A stretch of DNA of 64,000 nt from Hyaloperonospora brassicae (Eukaryota; Oomycota; Peronosporomycetes; Peronosporales; Peronosporaceae). Shown here piece by piece: positions 53,668 to 63,696 of the stretch. Numbering within the stretch: the first letter of the stretch is position 1; the number at the start of each line of letters is the position of its first letter. The stretch is taken from positions 18,513 to 82,512 of the forward strand of contig CANTFL010001472.1 of the NCBI GenBank assembly GCA_947650285.1. Reading direction: 5' to 3'. Below the pieces are notes generated by a model that saw nothing but the letters and a program-made list of their open reading frames with translations, made no database searches and had not been told where the DNA came from. The position numbers and the translations under genes are program-made.

Positions 53668-54990
53668 TTAAGTATACTTTAGCTTGATAATCTTGCCCTT
53701 CACTTGTTCGCGCACAAAATGGTATCTCATGTCGATATGTTTCGCTCGACTTTGATAGCCGTCGCTCTTAGCGATAGCGATTGCACTCTGGTTGTCTTCA
53801 TGAACCGTGATAGCATAATCAATCTGCACTTGTATCTCCTTGAGTAAAATTCTTGTCCACAGCACCTCTTATACACACAAAAAAGAGCCATATACTCTGC
53901 TTCTACCGTGCTCAGTGCCACGCTCTGCTGCATCTTCGACTTGAAAACCACAGGTGCGCTATTAATCATGATTAAAACTCCCGATATCGATCTGCGATTT
54001 CACTTGTTGCTTGCCCAGTCCGCTTCCGTGTACGCGCTCAGCTGAAGGTCACCTGACACTCCTTCATAGCAAATTCCTTTGCTCAGTGTCGTATTCAGAT
54101 ATCGTAACACTCGAATCGCTGCATTCCAGTGCTCTTCGTGCGGAAATTCCAAACGAAGACTCAGCTGACCTACTGAGTACGCAATATCTGGTCGTGTGCC
54201 TGTTGCCACATACAGCAGCGATCCCACTAACGATCGATACGGTCGACTCTTCATTCTGTTGTCAATTTTGTCCATCTTGACCTTAGCTTGCCCTTCAACA
54301 CTTGGATTTGACACCGCTTTTGCATCAACTTGATTGAATTTCTCGACCAATCTTGATATACACGATCCTTGACTGATATTGAGACGTCGATCGTCGCGCA
54401 GGTACTTGACTTCGATGCCGAGAACGTAACAAGCCCCCCTCTCCCAATATTTTCAACTGAAATCGACTTGATAGTTGAGTTTCCACATCTTCCATCACAG
54501 CAGTCGATTCAGCCCCAATTAAAAGGTCGTCCACATATAATGCAGCGTAAATCCACGAGCCGTTGGTCTCTTTATAAAAGATGCATGAGTCTGCTGCTCA
54601 AGAGGAGAGCCCCATCTCCACAAATACACACGAAAATGTCTTGTACCATGTTGCGGCTGCTATTTTTAGCCCATACAGGCTTTGATTCAGCTTAAGCACT
54701 TGATCACGTTCTGCACGAACACCAATTGAAGGGTATACATATACCTCTTCGTCCAATATGCCATATAGAAAAGCAGTGTCGACATCAAATTGATGAATCA
54801 AAATCCCCTTTTGACAACACACAGCCAAAAACACTCGTATTGAGTTGAGGTTTGCAACCGGTGAATATGTCTCCATATAATCAGCCCCATACGTCTGCCT
54901 GTAGCCAAGTGCTACAAGACGTACATTGTATCGAATAATGTCACCGATCTCGTTTCGTTTGAGTGCGAATACCCACTTGGTTCCAATCAC
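53668..54990 (-). pseudogene. C1 reverse transcriptase and RNase H, broken
   Basis: RT begins GTKWVFALKRNE near 54980, continues with SPVANLNSIRVFLA and QSLYGLK, then shifts frame. The YVDDLLIG active site is near 54530, and PYRSLVGSLLYVATGTRPDI near 54200. RNase H pieces are YTEADWASNK (54000) and VALSTVEAEYMALF (53880), then EDNQSAIAIAKS and KHIDMRYHFVREQ to 53668. Three or more frame changes. A complete enzyme could not be made. Confidence 0.9.
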
Positions 54991-55724
54991 CTTTTGACTT
55001 GGACGCTTTGTTTGAACTGTCCAGGTGTCCTTTTCTTTAATGCCTTGAGCTCAGCTTGAATGGCCTTGTACTAATCATCCCGATGAGGTGACTTACGAGC
55101 TTCTTCGTATGTCGCTGGGGTCTCGAACGCTTCACGTGCTCGCTCATACCCAATACGCAGTCTCTTTGTGCCTTTATCTTGACACACTTCTGAACCGTCA
55201 TAAAAGTTTTCATCTGCATCACCCACTGGTACTAACGCTTGAGATTGTCCATGTTGCACCGATTCCAATTAAACCATCGCGATTTCTTGCGATGCTTGAA
55301 CACTTGTTTGTCAAATTGGTCGTACCACCATCTGCCCTTGCCTTGACACTTCTTCAGCTGATTCTTGATTTTCTTCAATCATCGTCACATCATCAATTTC
55401 AAACATTGAGTCGTTATCATTGGATCCCACGTGTTCATGCATCTCATCGCTGCGTCTCAATGGTAGAGCCATCGTTGTTGTACGCCTGTCTTGAATTCGA
55501 CTCTCTTCTTAAACACTTTGAATGTCCTCCATCTCTATGTCCATGTCTTCCGTGTTTCTTGGCTGTTCCAATTCGATAGAACCAACGTCGTCATCATAAA
55601 CGGCACGAAATTCTTGGTCACTTGATTTGCTGTACTGTTGCACGTACTGAGGTGGTGGTCGCTCATCAAAATATGCCGATAGCGTGTATGTCACCCTCTT
55701 GGAATCTTCATCCCATATTCGAAA

Positions 55725-56532
55725 CTACTTGATGTGGTCGGAGTAGCCAAGAAAAATACATCGAATAGCCTTATTGGTCAGCTTGTTCCTCTTTGACTTG
55801 TCGACATGTGCATATCCCGTTGACCCAAATACACACGTCTCAGATAGGTCGGGTTTCTTGCCGAATAACAACTCTAATGGATTAGTAGACGGTTGGCTGG
55901 CACATGGAACTCGGTTAGTCACATAGACTGCTGTGTTTATCTCCTCAGCCCACCAAACCTTGTCCACCTGCATATAACTGAGCATTCCTCTGGCCCGCTC
56001 AGTCAGTGTTCGGTTCATGCGTTCGGCCAGCCCATTCTGTTGTGGAATATAATGCTGTCGTCTGGTGTACTATACCAAATTTGCCACACATGCCAGAGAA
56101 ACGTCTGTTGACGTATTCCGAGGCGTTGTCCGTCCTGATACACTTGATCTTCTTTGATAGTCGATTATCCATAAGCGTCTTTAACTCGACTAAGCGATCT
56201 GTCACTTCCGACTTGATCTCAATATAGTATGCGACTACATATCTTGAAAAGTCATCGATAAAAGTCACGACGAATCTCGATCGTCCTTGCGAATTCGTTT
56301 CCATAGGTCCCATGACATCACTGTGAACCAACTCCAACACTTCCTTGGTCTTCACCTTTCCATAAGATGACTTTGGAAATGTCTTGACGGTCGCTCCGCC
56401 CATGATGCACCCTTCGCAGATCTTGATGTCATCATCAGCGCTTTGACTCTTCTTAATCTTCAGAACATCGACACAACTTGCCATATCCTTTAGCATCTTC
56501 GTTCGCAGGTGACCTAACCTTGCATGCCACAC
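55725..56532 (-). pseudogene. C1 integrase, frameshifted
   Basis: Starts at the HHCC region (MWHARLGHL ... CEGCIMGG), then core Asp in LVHSDVMGPM and in RTDNASEY. A frameshift near 56045 separates this from the QNGLAERMNRTL segment carrying the catalytic Glu, which continues (WWAEEINTAVYVTNRVP) to 55725. The Copia-type DDE triad is all visible, but in two frames. Confidence 0.9.
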
Positions 56533-57206
56533 ATGTATGTCAGCCGCTCCTGATTCGTCTCTTTATCGTTCCTCTTAATTAGTCTCTTCACATATGTTGG
56601 CTGACTTAACTGGACTGCAATCCAAGACGTACAATTGTTTCGCCTTGGGACTTGAGCAATCACTTTCGCGTTACTTCTGATCTGACAGCTCAGATCTGAG
56701 AAGATCAATTTAAGTCCTTTTGTTTGAAAGTGCCGATATTGACACTAGCCCTTTGTCCAGGCCTGGCACCCATAGTGTCTCTTCGATCCTGATCACTTCA
56801 CCAGTCTTGAGTTGCACACACACTGTCCTTACGCCTTGTGCCTTTACTTTGCTTCCGTCTGCTATGGTTATCATGATTGGGTCCTTCAGTGAGTCTAGTT
56901 TCAGAAATTCATTTCTGTCAGGACACATGTAGCTGCTCGCCCCACTATCCCGTAAACATCCAGCAGACGTCGGATAAGACGCAGTAAATGCTCTCTCTTC
57001 CCCAGATCGCCTTGTCTCCTCTTGTGCAACTCCGCAATCCTATCGCTTGTGCCCATATTTGTTACATCGGTAACATCTTCCTGAAAACTTTTCATCTCTT
57101 GAACTTGACCTCCCTTCATATCGGCGTGGTTCTTTCTTGTACTTAGAAGTGTGCATACTTTTTTAGTGAGTCTTCTTGGTGCTCTGTCCTTGTCATTCCA
57201 TCGCAC
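56514..57206 (-). pseudogene. C1 nucleocapsid and protease region, broken
   Basis: Pieces in several frames: a damaged zinc-knuckle area, then MCPDRNEF...ITIADGSKVKAQG and LWVPGLDKGLVSISAL, the usual Copia protease-to-GAG-pre-integrase segment. The protease DSG motif falls where frames change, near 56940 (DSGAS-like GIVGRAAT in the visible frame). Confidence 0.75.
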
Positions 57207-57751
57207 TCCCGTCTCAGCATTTCCTTTGCATGAAACAGAGTCATGCCGGGCATGTTCTTAATTATCTTGGCGATGGGGTCGTAGTCTCTCGTAAGACTAC
57301 CCAAAAGAATGACAAAATGCATCTCCTGTGAGATCTCTTGTCCAACAGCTTGCATAGTCATACACAGCTCGTCAAATCTCATGAAGTGATCCATGATGCT
57401 TTTTCCCTTGGCCAACTTGAACTCATGAAGTTGCCGTCGAAGTTGCCTCCGATTGTGCATTCTTTTTCGCAGGAAGAATGTCTTCAAAATATTCCACGCT
57501 TCTGCCGTGGACTTTGCCGTGCGCACCATTAACCGAAGATTTATGCTGATCATTGTAGACACGATCGCAAAGGCCTTCATGTCGTTGGCTTTCCAAGTTG
57601 ACGCGGCTGCGTCTCCTTCTCTTGAGGCCTTCATAGCGTCTAGAGGTTCTAACACTCCCTTCTTCGCCAGCCTCATCCTTGCGGTGAACTCCCGTGCGAA
57701 GTAAATGTCTTTACGAAGGAAGTCGCCCGCGTTCGGCGTGTTTGGGCTCAT
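57143..57751 (-). pseudogene. C1 gag, N-terminal part
   Basis: Copia-type Gag starting MSPNTPNAGDFLRK at 57751 and open for 202 codons. It contains the usual WNILKTFF...LRRQLHEFK and MHFVILLGSL pattern. The ATG is part of the primer-binding site. The frame ends at 57143, before the zinc knuckle, which is in another frame. Confidence 0.8.
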
Positions 57752-57755
57752 AACC
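57744..57755 (-). promoter_or_regulatory. C1 primer-binding site (tRNA-Met anticodon loop type)
   Basis: On the element strand GGTTATGAGCCC directly abuts the LTR. It is complementary to the anticodon stem-loop of eukaryotic initiator tRNA-Met (GGGCUCAUAACC), the half-tRNA primer used by Drosophila copia. The gag ATG is bases 5-7 of the site. Confidence 0.85.
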
Positions 57756-57999
57756 TTTAGACCTTTGGCAGCAGCCAAGGACGATGTAGAGTAGAAACGA
57801 TAAGAAGAAGGTAAAATGGAAAGTGAATTATCATCTACCTAGGTCCTTAGTTCGTCTTGTTTTACTACTCTAAGCCTATCGATAACGACTCTGCGTGTCA
57901 GTTGCAAAACGATCAGCCGTTCCCATCGTTACACACGAATCATGCAGTTTCGTCCTTGCTATGTGGTCACTAGTACCCCATACAACAAAATTACCAATA
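57756..57999 (-). repeat. C1 5' LTR (244 bp)
   Basis: On the element strand it starts TATTGGTAAT and ends GGTCTAAA, not TG...CA. It contains the uninterrupted TCAGC site occupied by G1 in the other LTR. Followed by the duplication GGTAG (58000-58004). Confidence 0.9.
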
Positions 58000-58023
58000 G
58001 GTAGACACGGATGGATAATTATC

Positions 58024-58230
58024 GACGGCGTCCCCGTGTCAAGCACCACTACTTTTGTTCACGCTCAGTACGATCGAAGGACCGCGGAAGCGGTCATAAG
58101 GGAAGGTTTACCGTCGACGGCGTCCCCGCAGCACGCGTCACTACTTTGGAATAGGCACAAGTCAAACCATGGGACCGCGGAAGCGCTCATAAGAGGACAA
58201 TACTTCAGCTGGAGGCGTCCCCCGTGCGAC
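58024..58230 (+). repeat. Imperfect tandem repeat, unit about 92-96 bp
   Basis: GACGGCGTCCCCG...ACTACTTT...GGACCGCGGAAGCG.TCATAAG occurs at 58024 and 58116, and a third unit starts at about 58212 (GAGGCGTCC). No frame runs through it and no homologue is recognised. Confidence 0.6.
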
Positions 58231-58614
58231 GTTATAGCTTCGGCGATGATGACATCTAGTTTTCGATGCTTGCGTCGGCGACCAAACCAAGGACTGCCGC
58301 CGCGAACAGTTGCACTCTCAAGACGTGCGACGTCGCTTTGGCTTCGCGCACATTAGGTGGGCTGGCTGCGTTAGCGGTCACCACTTCGATTCGGCGTCTT
58401 TTAAAGCGCCTTGCCATCATCTGTTGCATAGGGCGGTGATGCACGAAGAGCACTGTCAAGAAAGGCTTGAACCTGACTAGGGTAGGCTGGTCTTTGACCT
58501 TGCTCCCTTGGCTTCCGGCTCTTCGGGGCATCCACGTCGTAGATCCGGTTTCAGGTCGCACTTCTAGTAATATCTCAGTCGTAATTTATCGTAATTATGG
58601 ACGTACTTAACTTC
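58231..58614. other. Stretch with an unidentified 101-codon frame
   Basis: The minus-strand frame 58561-58256 includes a basic cluster (ARRFKRRRIEVV). No start context, domain or duplicate supports it as a gene. Nothing else is seen. Confidence 0.3.
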
Positions 58615-59062
58615 ATCACTACTGTTTGGTGCGCATTGACAGTAATGAAATGCACATGCATCTTGTCCATACCTGTTTGGCGATATGTCTTGGCGTCAGA
58701 AGGATGGCACCTGCCAGATGGTGTGCGAGGCACTACTGTACACATCACACTGCGAGATGCTTCGGGTGGCAGGCTTCTCGGTGGGAAGGCCGATCAGCCC
58801 CATACGACTTGTACTTGGTATTGGGCACTGCGACTCTTGAGGACCAGTCGATACGCTCATACGTACCTGAAGTGTGGTTACTTCCCAATTTGAGCTCTTC
58901 GAGCAACAACGGACAGAGACGAAGACATCCTAAGAGCCAGTCATCTGGCCCCTTACCTTGGACGGGAAGTATCCCTTCGTGGGGCCACGGTTAAAAGGGG
59001 GAGGCCTTTTCTCCGCTGCGCGTGCCACGGGCGGCACCGCAGCGTGCGACCCGAGAGGGGAG
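58615..59062 (+). repeat. Composite repeat (reference arrangement)
   Basis: 58615-58720 matches 32085-32195 inverted. 58733-58880 matches 23436-23582 inverted. 58875-59062 matches 23650-23845 directly. Here the three blocks are contiguous. The repeat is cut at 59062 by Copia C2. A 122-codon frame (58626-58994) spans it and may be a relic of its coding sequence; no family is recognised. Confidence 0.6.
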
Positions 59063-59370
59063 TGTTGCAGATCGACCGTTGCTGTCGCATAACTCTTTAC
59101 GTGATTTATGATCACGCCAGGTAAATGTTAACCACATATATTGTTGTAGTAGCCGATGATGATGCCAGGTCCATGGGAAGACGCAAGATCATTAGAGAGG
59201 AAACAATGCATGTCAGTGGTAGTGGTTAATACGTCAATATATTTCTCAGTTCACAATTATCCTCACAGTACGCAAGTACTACTACATCCAGCAGCGAAGA
59301 GTCGGCTGCTGAGTTCAAGAACTCCGGCGCGCACAAAGCTAGAGTGCGGACGCGTCGTAAACAGAGAAAA
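59063..59370 (+). repeat. C2 5' LTR (308 bp)
   Basis: Starts TGTTGCAGATCG and ends AAACAGAGAAAA next to the primer site. Like C1 it does not end in CA. In-frame ATGs at 59156-59164 lie inside the LTR and are unlikely to be used. Confidence 0.9.
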
Positions 59371-59382
59371 GGTTATGAGCCC
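59371..59382 (+). promoter_or_regulatory. C2 primer-binding site (tRNA-Met anticodon loop type)
   Basis: GGTTATGAGCCC, identical to the C1 site and directly next to the LTR. The ATG at 59375 inside it is the probable start of Gag-Pol. Confidence 0.85.
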
Positions 59383-62300
59383 AAGCGGGGAACATGAAGG
59401 GGATGACATCTTCTCACCAACGAGAAACCTCACCACCCAGTTTGAAGACATGGGATCGTTTCGGACACCTGATGGAAATGGAGGGCCTCCACTTCCATCT
59501 TCGTCATCCGAGAATCAGACGCCGATGACTCCATATGCTCATATGGATATGATGCAACTCATTGCAACCTTGCAACAAGAGGTTCGCGAGTTGAGAGCAC
59601 AAGCCCAAGCATCGAGGCAAACCGACTCTAATGTGACAATGCACACCGCCTCACCGGCGACATCGTCTACAGCATACCGTCCAGTTGGTACACCCAAGTT
59701 GAAGGACTTCAAGGTCATTGAGTTCACCGGAGAAGAACGACACTCAGGACTTGGAGCAGATTGGGACTCGTTCAAGTACCAATTTGATGTGCAAATACAT
59801 ACGCTCGAGACCTTCGATCTCGTAGTCTGGAATGAAGAGCATCGACTGAGCGCTATGGCGATGTGCTTTCGCGGTGCTGCCTTTGGCCATTTCAAGTATC
59901 TCGCGGATCGAGGACTTACCGCCAACTACGACAGTGTCTGCAGGTCCATGAAGAACCGATTTTGCTGTAAGCTGAGTCAGTCTCAACTGGGAAAGCTACT
60001 TGAAGCGCCCAAGAGAACCAACACAACGTGGACATCTCATATTGAGTACATGAGAGCTGTGGCGAGCCGTATGGATGGAAATCCAAGCAAGATTATCCTT
60101 GAATACTTCTGCTCATACTCTTGTCCATCAGAGGAGAGAAGCTTGCTGGCGAAGATTGATCAAGACAGCTTGGAGTACGGGATCGAGCTCGAGAAAGCTG
60201 TACGATATCTGACCTCCATCACAGGAAACGGAAAGAATTTCGTCTGTAAGCCAAAAGGGGCGACGAATTTGTACGAGCGTGCTGAAAGAGACAAGCCGAA
60301 GTTTGAGAAGAAACAGCGGAAGTCAAGACATGAATCTGGTGATGCGTACAGTGCAGGAGGAGCCAAGAAGTATCCTAAGCGAGCCTGTTTCTTCTGTGAG
60401 GATGAGGGTCATATTGCTTCAACATGCCCACTCAAGAAGGAGTTTCTGGAAAAGAAGAAAAGGTCAACAGGCTCAGCTAATGTTGTGGAGACAACTCGCG
60501 AGATCCATAAGACAGAAGATAATGACTGTCAGTACGCATCATGCTGGGCGGCATTCAGATCCAGCAGGGATGAACGTGAATGGTTGCTGGACTCAGGCGC
60601 TAGTCACCACATATGCGGTACTGGATTTGCGTTGAAAAACGAGTACGCATGCAATCTGTCCGTGACTATCGCAGATGGTCGCACCATCAGGTCTTCCACG
60701 TGTGGCAACATCGTGATGGAGATCAATGTCAACGGAAATCAAAGCAAGATTCTGTTGCAAGACGTGCACGTAATTCCAGGGCTGCGCAAAAACCTGCTAT
60801 CGATTGGTCAACTTGCGAAGAAAGGTATTCATACCTCATTTACCGACCAAGGAGCGTCACTGTGGAAGCTTGACGACACGGGAGTCAAAGTTATTGCTGG
60901 CTGTGCGACGTGGGACAATGGGCTTTGCTACCTCAATGGGCACGCAGTCGAATCAGCTATTGCGAGTGTCGCAGCGAAACCTGATGACAGCATCATGGAA
61001 TGGCATGCTCGACTCGGCCATGTCAACGTTGAGGATGTGGCGATGATCGAGAATCATGAATTGGCTGATGGTTTACACATCACTGACAAGAAGAAAAGTG
61101 ACTGTGCTGCATGTCGCGAGGGGAAACAAACAAGAGGTGCTAAAGCCCAAACAGACACATCCGAATCAGCACCAACGGACGAGATTGGCGCCGTAATTGG
61201 AGTTGACATTAAGACAAACGTCAAGCCTCACGATTACAGAGGCTGCACTCACTCTTTGCATGTCGTTGACTATGCATCTAGCTATGGAGAAGTCTTTCCA
61301 ATGCGTGTTAAGTCCGACTGGTTTCCGTTGCTGACTGAATTCATTACAAGATTCGAACGACAATATGACGTGCGAGTGAAGGTCATTCGGAGCGACAATG
61401 AATTTGACACGAACAAGATAAGGTCGTGGTGTGCACAACGCGGTATCCGACAGCAACTAACGGAACCAGACGAATCGACTTCAAATGGAAAGGTGGAGAG
61501 GCGCCACAGGACTTTGTTTGACGGTATGCGGGCTATGATGTTTGATGCTGCCAAGGCTCCTCGGTTCCTATGGTCGGAAGCACTACGTCATCAGTCATGG
61601 CTAAGAAACCGACTCCCGACACGTGCGAATGGTGGAAACATGTCGCCTATTGAATCCCTCACTGGACACAAGCCCAACCTTAGTCGCATACTAAAGTGGG
61701 GACAAAGGGTCACGGTTCATGTCAAGAGCAAGTCCATGGGTACCCGAAAGAAGTGTGAGCACGGAATATTCATCGGATATGATGATAAGGTGAAGGGTCA
61801 TCGCGTGTACATCAAGCGTACTAAAAAGATCTTGGTATCGCAGCACGTCCAGTCAATAGACTCGGCCAAGAAGGGTATCGACAAAGATCCGAATGCTGGA
61901 AATGATGCACCCGCCTACAATATCTCTGACGAAGAGAGCCTACCAAGTCAAAGTGAAGATGGCTCGAGCATTTCTAATTGCGAGGAATCTGGGGTTGATT
62001 TAAACACTGGCAAAAATCAATCGCTAGCAGAACGACGTGAGCGTCGTCATGTCACCATGCCTGCTAGATATGCTGATGGTGCCGCAATGTTGGTTGTACG
62101 AGTGAAAGAGCCAAGATCCGTTAAAGAGGCCATGACTCTTCCTGAAAGGCAGAACTGGATCGATGCGATGAAGGCAGAGCTCGATGCACTTGTCGAAAAT
62201 GGCACTTGGGAGGTTGTCGACGAACCAAACAAAGGTACAAACATCGTCGACAGCAAGTGGGTTTTGAAGATCAAGTTTGATGCTAATGGTGACGTTGAAC

Positions 62301-63676
62301 GCTTTAAAGCAAGACTTGTAGCTCGAGGGTTTAGCCAGAAGTACGGCGTTGATTTCTCGGAGACATTCGCACCTGTCATCAAGATGAGCAGTGTGCGTTT
62401 ATTTTTTGCACTATCAAGCTTGCTTGGACTACGACTGACTCATGGCGACGTTCCAAACGCCTACGTGAAGGGCTTGTTGCGCGAACTCATCTACATGAAG
62501 GCGCCAAGAGAGATGGACGTCGAGGAGGGCAAGGTACTCAAGCTGCTTAAGCCATTGTATGGGCTAAAACAGTCGGGTCGCTGCTGGAATGAGACGATGA
62601 ACGAGTACATCATCGCACTTGGATTTAGTAAGTCACGACTCGACCCGTGCATCTATTACAAGCGCGACAAGAAAGAGCGGGTGATGTTCCTTGGGCTTTA
62701 CGTGGATGATGTGCTGATCGCGTATCATGACGAGGAGGAGCTGCGCGATGTCACACTGAAGCTGGAAGAACGGTTCAGCATCAAGATGCTCGGACCAGTG
62801 AAGAAATTTCTTGGTATCACAGTACACGAAACCCAGCAAAGTTATTTTTTGTCGCAGCAGGGCATGATTTGTGACGCCCTCCGCGCGTTCAATCTGGAAC
62901 ATGTCAGAACTGTAACGACTCCAATGGATCCAAACACAGATTATAATGGTGCTGACAGTGAGGAACTAGTGGATTTACATCGTGTACGTGAAGCTCTCGG
63001 TACGCTACTTTGGATTGCTAATTCTACACGCCCGGACATAGCGTTTGCTACCAACTTTGCGTCAAGACATCGCGAGAAGCCTCGTAAGTGCCATTGGGAG
63101 CTGATCAAACGGATTTTTCGCTACCTTAAGGGCACATCGGATCGTGGTTTGCGCTACTGGAAGTCAAGTGAGGCTGTTTCAATTGAACAACTTGAGGTCA
63201 AAATTTGGTCCGATGCTGATTGGGCTGGTGATCGAGTCGACCGAAAATCAACGAGCGGAGCCTTCCTTTCGATAAATGGGCGGCCGATAGCATGGAGTTC
63301 AAAGAAGCAAGCCGTTGTTGCGATGTCGACTATGGAAGCAGAGTTCATCGCCGGTGCAACAAGTGTTTCTGAATGTGGATGGATTCGACAACTTCTTCAA
63401 GAACTGCTCAGCATCAAGATTGTCCCAAGTATCATGGTTGACAACCAAAGCGCGATACGAACGATGAAGAATGAGATGGTGTCAGCTGCTGCAAAGCACA
63501 TTGCTCTGCGGTATCACTTCATCAAGGATGAAACTAGCAAAGGACTCGTAAGTGTGAAATGGTGTGCCAGTAAGGACCAGCTTGCAGACATTTTGACCAA
63601 GCCGCTACCGCGTCAAATATTCGAGGAGCTACGATGTCAAGTTCAGGTGGCGAAGCGCGAGTTACAAGGTAATTAG
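59375..63676 (+). CDS. C2 Gag-Pol polyprotein, 1433 residues, intact
   Basis: A Ty1/Copia polyprotein in one frame. Start chosen at ATG 59375 (MSPSGEHEGDD): it lies in the primer site as in C1, and the frame upstream is LTR. Approximate residues: Gag 1-330; zinc knuckle CFFCEDEGHIASTC at 337-350; protease WLLDSGASHHI at 402; GAG-pre-integrase WHARLGH...CAACREGK at 541-580; integrase Asp in GVDIK at 608, Asp in RSDNEF at 671, Glu in KVERRHRTL at 706; RT DSKWVLKIKFD at 965 and active site YVDDVLIAY at 1109; RNase H WSDADWAG at 1278 and STMEAEFIAG at 1325; end TKPLPRQIFEELRCQ. All catalytic residues expected for the family are present and there is no internal stop. Gag and Pol share one frame with no shift site, so their ratio must be set in another way. 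Confidence 0.95.
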   Translation: MSPSGEHEGDDIFSPTRNLTTQFEDMGSFRTPDGNGGPPLPSSSSENQTPMTPYAHMDMMQLIATLQQEVRELRAQAQASRQTDSNVTMHTASPATSSTAYRPVGTPKLKDFKVIEFTGEERHSGLGADWDSFKYQFDVQIHTLETFDLVVWNEEHRLSAMAMCFRGAAFGHFKYLADRGLTANYDSVCRSMKNRFCCKLSQSQLGKLLEAPKRTNTTWTSHIEYMRAVASRMDGNPSKIILEYFCSYSCPSEERSLLAKIDQDSLEYGIELEKAVRYLTSITGNGKNFVCKPKGATNLYERAERDKPKFEKKQRKSRHESGDAYSAGGAKKYPKRACFFCEDEGHIASTCPLKKEFLEKKKRSTGSANVVETTREIHKTEDNDCQYASCWAAFRSSRDEREWLLDSGASHHICGTGFALKNEYACNLSVTIADGRTIRSSTCGNIVMEINVNGNQSKILLQDVHVIPGLRKNLLSIGQLAKKGIHTSFTDQGASLWKLDDTGVKVIAGCATWDNGLCYLNGHAVESAIASVAAKPDDSIMEWHARLGHVNVEDVAMIENHELADGLHITDKKKSDCAACREGKQTRGAKAQTDTSESAPTDEIGAVIGVDIKTNVKPHDYRGCTHSLHVVDYASSYGEVFPMRVKSDWFPLLTEFITRFERQYDVRVKVIRSDNEFDTNKIRSWCAQRGIRQQLTEPDESTSNGKVERRHRTLFDGMRAMMFDAAKAPRFLWSEALRHQSWLRNRLPTRANGGNMSPIESLTGHKPNLSRILKWGQRVTVHVKSKSMGTRKKCEHGIFIGYDDKVKGHRVYIKRTKKILVSQHVQSIDSAKKGIDKDPNAGNDAPAYNISDEESLPSQSEDGSSISNCEESGVDLNTGKNQSLAERRERRHVTMPARYADGAAMLVVRVKEPRSVKEAMTLPERQNWIDAMKAELDALVENGTWEVVDEPNKGTNIVDSKWVLKIKFDANGDVERFKARLVARGFSQKYGVDFSETFAPVIKMSSVRLFFALSSLLGLRLTHGDVPNAYVKGLLRELIYMKAPREMDVEEGKVLKLLKPLYGLKQSGRCWNETMNEYIIALGFSKSRLDPCIYYKRDKKERVMFLGLYVDDVLIAYHDEEELRDVTLKLEERFSIKMLGPVKKFLGITVHETQQSYFLSQQGMICDALRAFNLEHVRTVTTPMDPNTDYNGADSEELVDLHRVREALGTLLWIANSTRPDIAFATNFASRHREKPRKCHWELIKRIFRYLKGTSDRGLRYWKSSEAVSIEQLEVKIWSDADWAGDRVDRKSTSGAFLSINGRPIAWSSKKQAVVAMSTMEAEFIAGATSVSECGWIRQLLQELLSIKIVPSIMVDNQSAIRTMKNEMVSAAAKHIALRYHFIKDETSKGLVSVKWCASKDQLADILTKPLPRQIFEELRCQVQVAKRELQGN

Positions 63677-63696
63677 CTCATCACGGTCAGGAGGAG

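Larger units (their letters stand above)
45337..57999 (-). mobile_element. Copia element C1 with nested G1
   Basis: LTRs of 244 bp: the 5' LTR at 57756-57999 and the 3' LTR split into 45337-45498 and 53482-53563 by the G1 insertion. The target duplication GGTAG is at 45332-45336 and 58000-58004. The two LTRs differ at only about three positions by my reading. The body from 57751 to about 53668 encodes Gag, zinc knuckle, protease, integrase, RT and RNase H but is broken by several frameshifts. Without the 7983-bp insertion it would be about 4.7 kb. Confidence 0.95.

Noticed and set aside
58626..58994. Host gene of 122 codons
   Set aside because: Its sequence is part of a repeat present at 23.4 and 32.1 kb in rearranged form, so it is repeat-derived.
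59156..59374. Upstream in-frame extension of the C2 polyprotein into the LTR
   Set aside because: The extra 73 codons lie in LTR sequence upstream of or around the transcript start, and a matching ATG in the primer site is shared with C1. The start at 59375 is more likely.
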